From contig CASEWT010000003.1 in the NCBI GenBank assembly GCA_949291655.1, positions 1 to 51,538 on the forward strand: a stretch of 51,538 bases of DNA, given 5' to 3'. Shown here piece by piece: positions 38,852 to 46,996 of the stretch. Under the pieces are notes generated by a model that worked only from the letters and a program-made list of their open reading frames with translations, searched no databases and had not been told where the DNA came from. Within the stretch, counting starts at the first letter, position 1. The number at the start of each line of letters is the position of its first letter. Source of the stretch: an uncultured Bacillota bacterium (lineage in GTDB: Bacteria; Bacillota_I; Bacilli_A; RFN20; CAG-826). A program made the position numbers and the translations under genes.

Positions 38852-41698
38852 CTAGCGAATCGTTTCCTTCTTGCCGTCTTGGAGTTCAAGGTCGTCTTTG
38901 TTCACGAGCTTGGCCTTTCCCTTGCCGGTGAAGATGATCTTGAGGTTCCGCGAAAGAAGGTGGGGAGCGGCATTGGCCGTCGATTTTTCGTAAACGACGC
39001 CTTGGGCATCGAAGCGGCGTTCAAGATGGATGGCGTCGAATTCGCACCGGGTCGTGCATAGCCCGCATCCGACGCACATCGTCTCGTCGACGAAGGTCCG
39101 GCCGCACTTCAGGCAGCGTCCCGCTTCTTTCTTGACTTCGGCTTCGGTCAGGAGGACGCGGTCGTCTTTCATCTCATCCTCGTCCTTCGACCGCCTCACC
39201 TCGACCCGCGGAGCATTGTCGAAGCCTTGGACGACGACATTGTCCTTGTCGAGCATGTAAGAGGCCAGATACGGATTTTGGGCGCGGCCGATGGTGAGGG
39301 ACTGGCCGGGATGGACACGGCGGTGCATCGATTCGGAAGCCTCGTGTCCAGCTGCAATGGCGTCGATGACGAAACGGGGGCCATAGTGGCAGTCTCCGCC
39401 GGCGAAAACGTCAGGATCGTCGGTTTGCAGCGTCAAACCGTCGGCTTTGATTCGGCCCGAAGCCCCGAGGGCACAGGTAGTGCCGTCGAGCAAGCGCCCC
39501 CATTCGCATTGCTGCCCGATGGCGGCAATGAAATAGTCGCATTTGACTTCCAAAAGGTCGTCTTCGTCGTAAGAGGGGTTGAAGCGATAGTTTTCGTCAT
39601 AAACGGATAAGCACCTCTTGAGGACGGCGTTGCGGAGGACGCCGCGCTCCCCTTGGAATTCCTTGACGCCCCAACCGTTGTGGATGAGGATCCCTTCCTC
39701 TTCGGCCTCCTCGATTTCTTCCTCGGCCGCGGTCATGAGGCTCCGGCTTTCGAGACAATAAAGGTCGACGGCCGAAGCGCCATAACGAAGGGCGGTCCGA
39801 GCGACGTCAATCGCGACATTGCCTCCGCCCATGACGGCCACCCGGCCTCTTAGCCGCGGGGCCTTTCCGAGGTTGACCCCTTTAAGGAAGGCGATTCCGG
39901 AAAGAATGCCTTGGTTTTCTTCCCCGGCCACACCCAGCTTCCGGCTGCCTTGGGCTCCGATGGCCAGATAGAAGGCCTTGAAGCCTTCGTTTTTCAGTTC
40001 CTGAATCGAGACGTTCTTGCCGACCTCGACCCCGGTCTTGAATTCGACCCCGAGATCGCGGAGGACGTCGATTTCAGCTTCGACGACCCGCTTCTCGAGA
40101 CGGAAGGAAGGAATGCCGAGCGTCAGCATCCCCCCGAGGCGGTTCTCTTTTTCGAAGACGGTTACCGCATAGCCTTTCGCCGCGAGGTAATAGGCACAGC
40201 TGAGGCCCGAAGGTCCCCCGCCGATGACCGCCATCTTGATATCGTGGAATTCCGGGTGCTCAATTCGCGGCAAAACCCGGGTCTTTTTGTTCAAATCGAG
40301 TTCGGCAACGTACTTTTTGACCTCGTCGATCGACACCGCGTCGTCGATGCTTCCCCGGGTGCAGGCATCCTCGCAGCGTTTATTGCAAACGCGGCCGCAA
40401 ACAGCCGGGAATGGGTTTTTCTTCTTGATGAGGCGCAGGGCGTCTTCGTAGCGGCCTTGCCGGGCCAGCTCGAGGTAGCCCTCGATGGCAATGTGGGCCG
40501 GGCAGGCGACCTTGCAAGGAGCCGTTCCCGTCTCCGGCATGACATATTCGCGGTTATAGCGGTAATCGGGGTTCCACTTGTCGCTCCCCCACTTGTGGTG
40601 AAAGGCGCTGAGCGGCGTCTTGACCTTGATCGGCTTCTTGTTTTCGAGCCGTTCGCCCAGCTTCAAAGCATTCATCGGGCAGGCTTCGACGCACTCCCCG
40701 CAGGCGACGCACTTGTCGGGATCGATTTTGGAAATGTAGTTGCTTCTAACCATCGTCGCCGTGTGGAAGTACTCGCCCGTCCGAAGGGAAAAGCAAGAAC
40801 AGCCGCAGCAGTTGCACATGGCGTGGGTCGAACCGGGCCCATCGGTATTCGGCATCTCGTGCATGAGGCCGTTGTCCTCGGCCTTCTTCAGAATCGCATA
40901 GCACTCTTCCTTGCTGATGCGGCGGCCGCGCCCGGCATGGATGAAAGCCCGGGCCGCCTCGTTGAACTGGATGCACATGTCGTCCTCGAGATGGCCGCAG
41001 CCCTCGCCCTGGATCCGGCGGGCTACCCGGCAAGAACAAGGGGAAACGCAAATGTCGGTGGCCGTTTCGACATAATGGGAAATCTCTTCGTCGACAGTAT
41101 GCTTCGGGTCGTCCTTGATGGCGCTCTCGATCGGGATGACCCGCATGACGCCGCCGCCGATCGGAAGGTTCCCGGCCAGGGGCATGATGCGCTTGATGGT
41201 GTATTCGTTGAAGGCCTCCGGGATCTCGGGATGGGTTTCGGCGAGTTTGACGTTGTCGACCAGGCACTCCATGATTCCCGGCACGAAAATTGGGATCCAG
41301 TAGCCGCCCTGCTTCTTGTTGTTCTTGTCCGGGCCGACCTCCGGGTCCTCTGGATCGAACATCAAAATCCCGGTCATCGCCAGGGCGCTAAGCATCGGCG
41401 CCGCCTTTTCGACCGGCATCTTGTTCTTCTTGGCGACATCCTCGACCGTATAGTGCTTCCGCAGCTTCATCGAGAGGACGAGTTTGGCCTCTTCGTCGCT
41501 TACGCAGCAAGCGAGGGCATTGTACTCGGGGTCTCCAGCCACGACCTTGACACCGGGTAGCGTCTGGATGTGATTGGCAAGCTTGGTTATGAACTTTCTT
41601 TCTTCTTTCCCGGAGGGCAAAGCGTTTTTGACTGGGCCGTCCTTATAGATGCCTTCGGCATAGTCTTGCTTGTCGACGCGATACTTTTTCTCGTCCAT
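38852..41698 (-). CDS. Large multi-cluster Fe-S flavoprotein (GltD-like NAD(P)H oxidoreductase with Cys-rich N-terminal module)
   Basis: 948 residues in four parts. Residues 1-320 hold an unusual Cys-rich module with C217, C221, C223, C234, C242 and a cluster C295-C302 (CNCCGCSC). Residues 330-340 carry a [4Fe-4S] motif, CVACGECVEAC. Residues ~390-870 are GltD-like: the C395/C399/C434/C438/C442/C446 cluster ligands, the FAD Rossmann GGGPSGLSCAYYLAA and a second nucleotide site in VAVMGGGNVAIDVA. The C-terminus has further CxxC and a CVGCGLCTTRC ferredoxin motif. It should pass electrons between NAD(P)H and a low-potential carrier in the cytoplasm. AAGGAGG precedes the ATG. Its placement between hypB and hypA suggests a link to nickel or hydrogen metabolism, which is inference. 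Confidence 0.88.
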   Translation of the reverse strand: MDEKKYRVDKQDYAEGIYKDGPVKNALPSGKEERKFITKLANHIQTLPGVKVVAGDPEYNALACCVSDEEAKLVLSMKLRKHYTVEDVAKKNKMPVEKAAPMLSALAMTGILMFDPEDPEVGPDKNNKKQGGYWIPIFVPGIMECLVDNVKLAETHPEIPEAFNEYTIKRIMPLAGNLPIGGGVMRVIPIESAIKDDPKHTVDEEISHYVETATDICVSPCSCRVARRIQGEGCGHLEDDMCIQFNEAARAFIHAGRGRRISKEECYAILKKAEDNGLMHEMPNTDGPGSTHAMCNCCGCSCFSLRTGEYFHTATMVRSNYISKIDPDKCVACGECVEACPMNALKLGERLENKKPIKVKTPLSAFHHKWGSDKWNPDYRYNREYVMPETGTAPCKVACPAHIAIEGYLELARQGRYEDALRLIKKKNPFPAVCGRVCNKRCEDACTRGSIDDAVSIDEVKKYVAELDLNKKTRVLPRIEHPEFHDIKMAVIGGGPSGLSCAYYLAAKGYAVTVFEKENRLGGMLTLGIPSFRLEKRVVEAEIDVLRDLGVEFKTGVEVGKNVSIQELKNEGFKAFYLAIGAQGSRKLGVAGEENQGILSGIAFLKGVNLGKAPRLRGRVAVMGGGNVAIDVARTALRYGASAVDLYCLESRSLMTAAEEEIEEAEEEGILIHNGWGVKEFQGERGVLRNAVLKRCLSVYDENYRFNPSYDEDDLLEVKCDYFIAAIGQQCEWGRLLDGTTCALGASGRIKADGLTLQTDDPDVFAGGDCHYGPRFVIDAIAAGHEASESMHRRVHPGQSLTIGRAQNPYLASYMLDKDNVVVQGFDNAPRVEVRRSKDEDEMKDDRVLLTEAEVKKEAGRCLKCGRTFVDETMCVGCGLCTTRCEFDAIHLERRFDAQGVVYEKSTANAAPHLLSRNLKIIFTGKGKAKLVNKDDLELQDGKKETIR

Positions 41699-41701
41699 CC
41701 T

Positions 41702-42376
41702 TCACTCCTCCTTATAGGCTTCAACAAGCCTCAATAGATAGGCAGCCAGTTCCTCGATCCCCTCGCCCGTTTTGGCCGAAACCGGGAAAAAGCAGGCCTC
41801 GGGATTCAAGCGCCGGATGTTTTCCTTCGCCTGATCGATCGAGAAATCGAAATATGGCAAGACGTCGACCTTCGAGAAAACAAAGGTCGAGCAAACCTTG
41901 AACATCAACGGGTATTTGAGAGGCTTGTCGTCGCCCTCGGGAATCGAAAGGATGTTGAGGCTCGAAACAGCCCCGGTATCGAATTCGGCCGGGCAGACGA
42001 GGTTGCCGACGTTTTCGAGAATCACGAGGTCAAAGCCGTCGATACCGAGGCCTTCGAGCCCCTCTTTCGTCATTTCGGCATCGAGGTGACAGGCTCCGTT
42101 AGTGTGCAGTTGGATGGTCTTTACGTCGGTCTTTTCGCTGATTGTCTCGGCATCGACCGCCCCGTCGATATCGGCTTCCATCACGGCGATCTTCAATTTG
42201 TCTTTGAGCCGATTGATCAAAGAAACGAGAAGAGTCGTCTTCCCGCTCCCGGGTGAGGACATGACGTTAAGAAGATAAACGCCTTTTCCTTTGAGGAATT
42301 GACGAAGTTCCTCGGCCCGCTTTTCGTTATGCGAAAAAACGGATTCCTTGACGCTGATAACCTTGAATCTATCCAT
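41702..42376 (-). CDS. hypB: HypB nickel-incorporation GTPase
   Basis: GTPase that hands nickel to HypA and target enzymes. P-loop SPGSGKTT (41-48), the conserved NGACHLDAEM metal-site motif (Cys and His), ENVGNLVCPAEFD and a SKVD base-specificity motif are visible. The 224 residues lack the N-terminal His-rich nickel store seen in some species. First gene of the trio with the flavoprotein (3-nt gap) and hypA. Start: ATG with a GAGGGGG ribosome site and a TACAAT -10 box 14 nt before the start. Confidence 0.95.
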   Translation of the reverse strand: MDRFKVISVKESVFSHNEKRAEELRQFLKGKGVYLLNVMSSPGSGKTTLLVSLINRLKDKLKIAVMEADIDGAVDAETISEKTDVKTIQLHTNGACHLDAEMTKEGLEGLGIDGFDLVILENVGNLVCPAEFDTGAVSSLNILSIPEGDDKPLKYPLMFKVCSTFVFSKVDVLPYFDFSIDQAKENIRRLNPEACFFPVSAKTGEGIEELAAYLLRLVEAYKEE

Positions 42377-42390
42377 GTCTATGCCCCCTC

Positions 42391-42396
42391 ATTGTA
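42391..42396 (-). promoter_or_regulatory. -10 box of the hypB operon
   Basis: Minus strand TACAAT, one mismatch to consensus, 14 nt before the hypB ATG. No clear -35 was found. Confidence 0.5.
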
Positions 42397-42444
42397 GGGC
42401 AAAGAAACGATAATGGCCACTTGGCAAACCGGCCGACGGGCGGC

Positions 42445-43095
42445 TCAAAAAAGCGGTAAATCGGTATACTCATCGACAAAGCGGCAAGCCAAGGAGTAAT
42501 CATCAAATAAGCAGACGCCCGTTTCGGGGGGCCTTGCCTTGACCATGAAAAGGTGGCTTGGCCGTCCGTTATGCTCGAGAAACGCCTTGACGAAATCCTC
42601 GCCATAAGCCCGGCTCATGGATAGGGTATCGTCCTTCGTCGCTGCAATTTCGACGAAGCCGAAAGCTTCCCGGTACAGTTTCGGAAGCGGGGATTTGCCT
42701 TTCTCGCCGGCAAGAATGCAAACCAGTTTCCGCGACCTCTCCGCGGCAAAAGGCCCGATCATAGCGGCAAAGCCCTTCCAGTCTTCGTTGGAGAAAAGAG
42801 ACATCAGCCAGCCCGTGGCGCCGATGGCAAAGCCGGCTTTCCCGTCCTCAAGAAGGAAGCACGAGGCATTTTCGTAGTCGTTGTCCTCGGCCGGCGCCAG
42901 GAAATCGCCATGCAGAAGGTAGGCACGGTTGATCGTGAGGGCCCTAGCAAAAGACGCTCCGCTGACCAATCGGAGTTCTTTTTTCCCTTCCGGGGTCGAA
43001 AGCGCGAGTACCGAAGGCCCGACGGCCAACGACTTAGCCGCGGCAGCCTCCTCGGCCGGAAGGGGCGTTTTGACGTACCAAGCGGGGCAAACCAT
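42445..43095 (-). CDS. Hypothetical protein, 216 residues, leaderless
   Basis: Not recognised. Mixed alpha/beta composition, five Cys, no signal peptide or membrane segment; two parts with a GFAIGATGWLMSLF core and a C-terminal FVEIAATKDDTL-SMSRAYGEDFVKAF segment. It could be a small cytoplasmic enzyme or binding protein, but no motif is diagnostic. The chosen ATG at 43095 has no Shine-Dalgarno but a TATGAT hexamer exactly 6 nt before it, so a leaderless message is likely. The frame is open upstream to 43308 but would overlap the TPP riboswitch on the other strand. Divergent from the thiamine transporter. Confidence 0.7.
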   Translation of the reverse strand: MVCPAWYVKTPLPAEEAAAAKSLAVGPSVLALSTPEGKKELRLVSGASFARALTINRAYLLHGDFLAPAEDNDYENASCFLLEDGKAGFAIGATGWLMSLFSNEDWKGFAAMIGPFAAERSRKLVCILAGEKGKSPLPKLYREAFGFVEIAATKDDTLSMSRAYGEDFVKAFLEHNGRPSHLFMVKARPPETGVCLFDDYSLACRFVDEYTDLPLF

Positions 43096-43101
43096 GAGGC
43101 A

Positions 43102-43107
43102 ATCATA
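43102..43107 (-). promoter_or_regulatory. -10 box of the leaderless gene at 43095
   Basis: Minus strand TATGAT, then TGCCTC, then ATG. Confidence 0.5.
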
Positions 43108-43117
43108 GCGGCAAGTA

Positions 43118-43145
43118 TTGCTTTGGGCACGAAAGAAACAATAAT
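43118..43145 (+). promoter_or_regulatory. Promoter of the thiT riboswitch transcript
   Basis: TTGCTT (43118-43123), 16-nt spacer, AATAAT (43140-43145). The exact -10 is uncertain because several overlapping A/T hexamers are possible. Confidence 0.4.
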
Positions 43146-43146
43146 A

Positions 43147-43236
43147 TCGGTGCCCGGAGCTTCCCCGAGGAGGCTGAGAGGAGCCGATAATGGCGGCTCG
43201 ACGGTACCTGATCCAGGCAATGCTGGCGGAGGTAAC
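43147..43236 (+). ncRNA. TPP riboswitch aptamer (THI box)
   Basis: The two conserved core blocks are present in order: GGCTGAGAGGA (43172-43182) and, after a variable stem, TACCTGATCCAGGCAATG (43205-43222) followed by CTGGCGGAGG. GGTGCCC near 43149 is the usual 5' block. It senses thiamine pyrophosphate and sits directly ahead of a thiamine transporter gene. Confidence 0.95.
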
Positions 43237-43252
43237 CCTTTTTCTTTGGCGA

Positions 43253-43277
43253 GCCTCCCCGCGAAAGGAGGCTTTTT
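43253..43277 (+). terminator. Riboswitch expression platform: terminator that also hides the ribosome site
   Basis: GCCTCC-ccgcgaaa-GGAGGC plus TTTTT, ending 2 nt before the ATG. The right arm contains the AAAGGAGG ribosome site. GGAGG at 43228-43232, the 3' strand of the aptamer, can instead pair with CCTCC (43254-43258), giving a simple antiterminator. TPP binding should thus stop transcription and mask translation. Confidence 0.8.
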
Positions 43278-43279
43278 GC

Positions 43280-44416
43280 ATGGAACATGTCGACACCCCA
43301 ACACCCACAAAGAAAGGATTCGACTACGACGCTTTCCTTAAACGTTGGCTTTGGCTCATTGCCATCGTCTTCGCGGCGATCGTCTTCGTCGGATTGGCTT
43401 TCCCGCAGTTCGAAGCGAACCCCATCGAAGTGACCGGCGGTCCGATTCTCGTCGACGGGGAGCTCACAAACGGATACACCTTCACGCCCTTGGATGAAAT
43501 CGCCATCGGATTCGGAGCGCTTTTCGCCAACGGCGGAAACTGGATGATTCTCTGGCTTTATTTCCTCCCTCTCTTTTCTCTTATTTTGCTTGTCATATCG
43601 CCTTTTTGCGGTAAATATTCCTCGCATCTCGCCCTGACAGCGGCCATCGTGAGCCTTGTCGCCGGCGTCCTCTTCTTCATTTCCCCGACCCTCTTTGCAT
43701 ACGGCGAATGCTGGCAAGCTATCGGAAGCGACATCGCCCTCGATTACGGCGACCCGGGTTTCATTTACCTCGATGCGGCCTCCCCGGCCTTCCTCCCGGG
43801 AGCGGTCGTCATCGCTGCCCTGTCGCTTCTTTCCTCGCTCGTCAGTTTCTCGCTTTCGGCCAACCTCATCAAAATCAGCATCCGCGACATCTCGGAAATC
43901 GGCATCCTCTCGGCCCTGGCCATCGCCCTTCAATTCATCAAGATCCAAGTCGGGGCCGATGGAGGATCGATCAATTTGGGGCTCGTCCCGCTTTCCCTCA
44001 TTGCCCTGCGCCACGGACCCACGAAGGGTTTCATTGCCGGCGGCCTCGTCTATGGCATCATCACCTGCATAACCGATGGCTACGGCTTCCAAACCTATCC
44101 CTTCGACTACCTGATCGGCTTCGGCTCGATTGCCGAGATCGGCTTCTTCTCCAAGCTCTGCTTCAAGGGCGAAGACGGCTGGAATCCGCTTGGTTTCCTT
44201 TACATCTTCCTCGGAATCGTCCTCGCAACCTTGGTAAGGCTCATCGGCTCCACCATCTCCTCGATGGTCATCTACGGATACGATTTGGTGGCTGCCCTTG
44301 CTTACAACGGAGTCTACATCCCGGTCACGGGAGCCGTGACCCTAGCCTGCATGGAGGCCCTATACATACCGATTGCCAAAGTAAACCGAATCTTCCCGGT
44401 TGAGCGATACGCTTAG
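43280..44416 (+). CDS. thiT: Thiamine ECF transporter S-component ThiT with an extra N-terminal membrane domain
   Basis: Residues ~200-378 match ThiT (YuaJ), the substrate-binding membrane subunit of an energy-coupling-factor importer: ISEIGILSALAIALQFIKI, the GGSINLGLVPLSLIALRHG segment and GLVYGIITCITDGYG followed by FDYLIGFG. The first ~200 residues are additional: a cytoplasmic start, helices near 22-42, 83-103, 112-132 and 172-195, and an outside loop of ~40 residues. ThiT is normally ~180-200 residues, so this is a fusion or duplication-type enlargement. The start at 43280 is fixed by AAAGGAGG in the riboswitch hairpin. EcfA/EcfT partners are not in the window. Confidence 0.9.
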   Translation: MEHVDTPTPTKKGFDYDAFLKRWLWLIAIVFAAIVFVGLAFPQFEANPIEVTGGPILVDGELTNGYTFTPLDEIAIGFGALFANGGNWMILWLYFLPLFSLILLVISPFCGKYSSHLALTAAIVSLVAGVLFFISPTLFAYGECWQAIGSDIALDYGDPGFIYLDAASPAFLPGAVVIAALSLLSSLVSFSLSANLIKISIRDISEIGILSALAIALQFIKIQVGADGGSINLGLVPLSLIALRHGPTKGFIAGGLVYGIITCITDGYGFQTYPFDYLIGFGSIAEIGFFSKLCFKGEDGWNPLGFLYIFLGIVLATLVRLIGSTISSMVIYGYDLVAALAYNGVYIPVTGAVTLACMEALYIPIAKVNRIFPVERYA

Positions 44417-44435
44417 AAAGAGAAGGAAAACAACC

Positions 44436-44465
44436 CTCCTGCCTGCGCGCGGGAGTTTTATTTTT
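44436..44465 (+). terminator. Terminator after thiT
   Basis: CTCCTGC-ctgcgc-GCGGGAG (one T-G pair) followed by TTTTATTTTT. Confidence 0.85.
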
Positions 44466-44484
44466 GACCATGCGACGCGCATAT

Positions 44485-44498
44485 CGGAAGCGCTTACA
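44485..44498. promoter_or_regulatory. LacI/CcpA-type operator O1 of the alpha-glucan locus
   Basis: CGGAAGCGCTTACA, 12 of 14 matches to the cre pattern with the central AAGCGCTT palindrome, 8 bp upstream of the -35 box. Confidence 0.65.
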
Positions 44499-44506
44499 TC
44501 TCGTTA

Positions 44507-44536
44507 TTGACAAGGTATTTTCTAGCCTTCTATCAT
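44507..44536 (+). promoter_or_regulatory. Promoter of the starch-binding lipoprotein gene
   Basis: TTGACA (44507-44512), 18-nt spacer, TATCAT (44531-44536), with +1 near 44543. Confidence 0.75.
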
Positions 44537-44543
44537 GTAATCA

Positions 44544-44559
44544 ACTTAAACGCTTAAGT
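44544..44559. promoter_or_regulatory. LacI-type operator O2 at the transcription start
   Basis: ACTTAAACGCTTAAGT, a palindrome with a central CG step, typical of LacI-family sites, overlapping +1. Its centre is 60 bp from O1. The likely reader is the LacI protein at 46219-46989. Confidence 0.7.
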
Positions 44560-44581
44560 ATTAAGCAACAGGAGGTTAAGC

Positions 44582-46162
44582 ATGTTTAAGAAAAGAGCCG
44601 TCGCCATCCTCCTCGGAGGCGCCCTGCTCGCCTTGAGCGGGTGTAACACCCCGAGCGAGAGTTCGCCGACCAACACATCGTCCGAACCAGCATCCTCGAG
44701 CCCTGTCGACTCCTCGTCTCCCGCCGAAGAAGGAATCGTCATCTCCTATAGCGTCGCCGGCGAAATCGTCCATACAGAGACCCTACCCGAAGGCGGAGGC
44801 GTCCCGACCGACTACGATTACAAGCCGACGGCGGGCAAGCTCGTCGACTGGTATTTGACCCCGAGCTTTTCGCGGGCCTATCTCTTCGAGGATCCCCTCA
44901 CCGAAAGCACGACGCTTTTCGGGGCCGTCAACGTCTACCAAGAGGACACACTGGACTACTACATCGCCGGAAGCGGCTCTTCTCCCATCCTTCTTAGTTC
45001 CAACTGGGGCGACACCCCGACTGATCAGCACAAGTTGGCAAAAGACACGGAAACGACCGACGAAAACATCTATTCCATCACCGCTGACCTCTATAAGGGA
45101 GACTCCTTCCAAGTCATCAGTTTCACCGAAACGGAAACCGATCCCTACGCTTGGGACTGGCAATACGGTTCCGGTTATGTCCGCCTCTACGAAGGCGTGA
45201 ACGAATGGATTCAGTCCGACGGCGGACTTGCCGATAGTACCCGCAAGAGCAATATCGGCATCCTCATGGACGGGAACTACACCTTGACCCTCCACACCTA
45301 TCCGAACTTCGAAGGCATCGATGCCGAGAACAACATCAACAATCTCAACTACCTGACCATCGTTCGGAACGGCGATTGCATCGAAGAGCGGCCGGAGACG
45401 ACCCTTTCCTACTACATCAAGGGCGCGAACATCACGGGCTGGGGAAACATGTTCAATAACGCGACCCAGCTTACCCCGAATGCCGATGAGTCGGCCTACA
45501 CCTTGGAGATCTATCTCCGCGAAGGCGAGGAGTTCATGTTCCACACTCTGGCAACCAACGCAGCCGACGGAACCACGAGCGACGCCAACATCTACATCAA
45601 CTACAACAATCTCGACACCACTTCGGCGGCTCTCTTCAGCCATCCGGAAAACGGAACCAATATCTTGGCGACCAAGAGCGGAACCTACACCTTCACCTAT
45701 GTCCCGGGAGCCGACAACGCGGCCGGAACCCTCTCCGCTACCCTTGACGAAACGAAGGGCCTTACCATCGGGGACTACTACATCAACGGGACCATCGCCA
45801 ACGACACCCCGTCCTGGGGGACGAGCAGCGTCACCGAAGCCGACGGCATGACCTTGATGGACACCTATAAGCTGACCGTCGATCCCGACAATGCCGACCT
45901 CTACCTCATCGAAGGCGTGACCTTCCGGGTCGACGACGAATTCACCGTTGCCGCCTTCACGGCCGGGTCGACGACGACGGGCGATGGCTGGTCCAACCAA
46001 ATCGCCAGCTACAACAGCACCTACCTTGCCCCGGCGACGACCGGATTCGAAGCAGCCAGCGCCCAAAACCTGAACGCTAAGTGCACGGAAGCCGGCGTCT
46101 ACGACATCTCCTTCAACGTCTATTCCCGCATCGTCACCATCACCCCGGCGGTCACCGCCTAA
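44582..46162 (+). CDS. Starch/alpha-glucan-binding-like surface lipoprotein
   Basis: Lipobox LSGC gives Cys21 plus a Ser/Pro linker. Residues ~50-120 resemble an InlB B-type repeat (ISYSVAGEIVHTE ... VDWYLTPSFS). Three related ~120-residue modules follow, each opening with a Tyr-Tyr/Gly strand and a Trp: LDYYIAGSGSSP...NWGD, LSYYIKGANITGWGNM, and GDYYINGTIANDTPSWGT. Aromatic residues at module starts are typical of starch-binding (SusE/F-like or CBM) domains. With LacI, GH13, MalE and MalF next door, a role in holding alpha-glucans at the cell surface is likely, though binding is inferred. Start: AGGAGG 6-7 nt before the ATG; two LacI-type operators control it. Confidence 0.8.
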   Translation: MFKKRAVAILLGGALLALSGCNTPSESSPTNTSSEPASSSPVDSSSPAEEGIVISYSVAGEIVHTETLPEGGGVPTDYDYKPTAGKLVDWYLTPSFSRAYLFEDPLTESTTLFGAVNVYQEDTLDYYIAGSGSSPILLSSNWGDTPTDQHKLAKDTETTDENIYSITADLYKGDSFQVISFTETETDPYAWDWQYGSGYVRLYEGVNEWIQSDGGLADSTRKSNIGILMDGNYTLTLHTYPNFEGIDAENNINNLNYLTIVRNGDCIEERPETTLSYYIKGANITGWGNMFNNATQLTPNADESAYTLEIYLREGEEFMFHTLATNAADGTTSDANIYINYNNLDTTSAALFSHPENGTNILATKSGTYTFTYVPGADNAAGTLSATLDETKGLTIGDYYINGTIANDTPSWGTSSVTEADGMTLMDTYKLTVDPDNADLYLIEGVTFRVDDEFTVAAFTAGSTTTGDGWSNQIASYNSTYLAPATTGFEAASAQNLNAKCTEAGVYDISFNVYSRIVTITPAVTA

Positions 46163-46172
46163 GCAAGCAAAA

Positions 46173-46203
46173 GGGGCGCCGGAACCCTTTCCGCCGGCGC
46201 CCC
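46173..46203. terminator. Strong hairpin between convergent genes
   Basis: GGGGCGCCGG-N11-CCGGCGCCCC, 10 perfect pairs. TTTT follows on the minus strand, so it terminates lacI best; it can also stop plus-strand transcription from 44582. Confidence 0.75.
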
Positions 46204-46218
46204 TCAAGGCTTGTGTCC

Positions 46219-46989
46219 CTAGACCTTCAGATGGGCCGATTGGTCGCCGTCGCGAGCGCTGGCCATGGTCCGCTCGACGATCGTCTCGACCTTTCGCGGG
46301 CTGAAGGCATCGATATTCCGGAAAGAGAGGCCTTCCCGTTCATAAAGGGCGATGAGGGCCGGGTTTCGGAGAAAGGGCGAAGGGTGGGTCCGCCCTTCCT
46401 CGAGAGCTTCCTGCTCACTGGCTACATAGCGGACGTCGAAGCGACTCTCCAAGTACTTCCGGTAAGACCTGGAAGCCACCTGCAAAGAGACGAGGACGCC
46501 GGAATAGGCGTCATAGTCATCGACGATCTGGTTGAAAAGCCAATGCTCGACCAACGTATCGACGGCAACAAAGGGAACATATAGGTCTTCGCCAATGGCG
46601 AGGAACTGGTCGCGGTCGATGCCGATGGCGATGACGCCGTCGGTCCCTTGGCCGAAAAACGAGGGCCGCCCCACTTCGAGCGAAACGCGGATCCCCCGCT
46701 CGGCGAAAGCGGCGTGGAAACGCCTCGCGATGAGGAAGCGATCGGCATCCTCAAGCAGCGATCCGGCCTCGGGAAAGAGAAGGGATATCACGTTGTGGCG
46801 TCCGGAAGCGAGGCTCGAAGCCGAAGGGTTCTTGACGTAACGGTAGAGGTTGGCCAGCTGGAGAATCTTCTTCCGCTTGGCTTCCGAGATCTTCTGGTCC
46901 GGCCGGTCGTTGAGGACGTAGGAAACCGTGGCAACGCTTACCCCCGCCTCGTTCGCGATGTCTCTGAGCGTAACTTTCTTTCGAACCAT
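46219..46989 (-). CDS. Short LacI-family repressor of the alpha-glucan locus
   Basis: Residues 1-58 are a complete LacI DNA-binding domain: VTLRDIANEAGVSVATVSYV helix-turn-helix, then a hinge helix NPSASSLASGR. The sensor part is only ~195 residues (256 total, compared with ~330), with GTDGVIAIGI, PFVAVDT and a VDDYDAYSG segment where effector-domain strands belong; much of the usual second subdomain is missing. It lies between a lipoprotein gene with LacI-type operators and the GH13 gene, so it likely controls maltose/maltodextrin use. Start: ATG with no Shine-Dalgarno and TATAAT exactly 7 nt before it, a clear leaderless case. A terminator follows. Confidence 0.88.
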   Translation of the reverse strand: MVRKKVTLRDIANEAGVSVATVSYVLNDRPDQKISEAKRKKILQLANLYRYVKNPSASSLASGRHNVISLLFPEAGSLLEDADRFLIARRFHAAFAERGIRVSLEVGRPSFFGQGTDGVIAIGIDRDQFLAIGEDLYVPFVAVDTLVEHWLFNQIVDDYDAYSGVLVSLQVASRSYRKYLESRFDVRYVASEQEALEEGRTHPSPFLRNPALIALYEREGLSFRNIDAFSPRKVETIVERTMASARDGDQSAHLKV

Positions 46990-46996
46990 TGACCTT

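Noticed and set aside
38510-41698. Flavoprotein as glutamate synthase small subunit (GltD)
   Set aside because: The core is GltD-like, but the protein is about twice as long, has extra Fe-S modules, lies between hypB and hypA, and no gltB large subunit is present.
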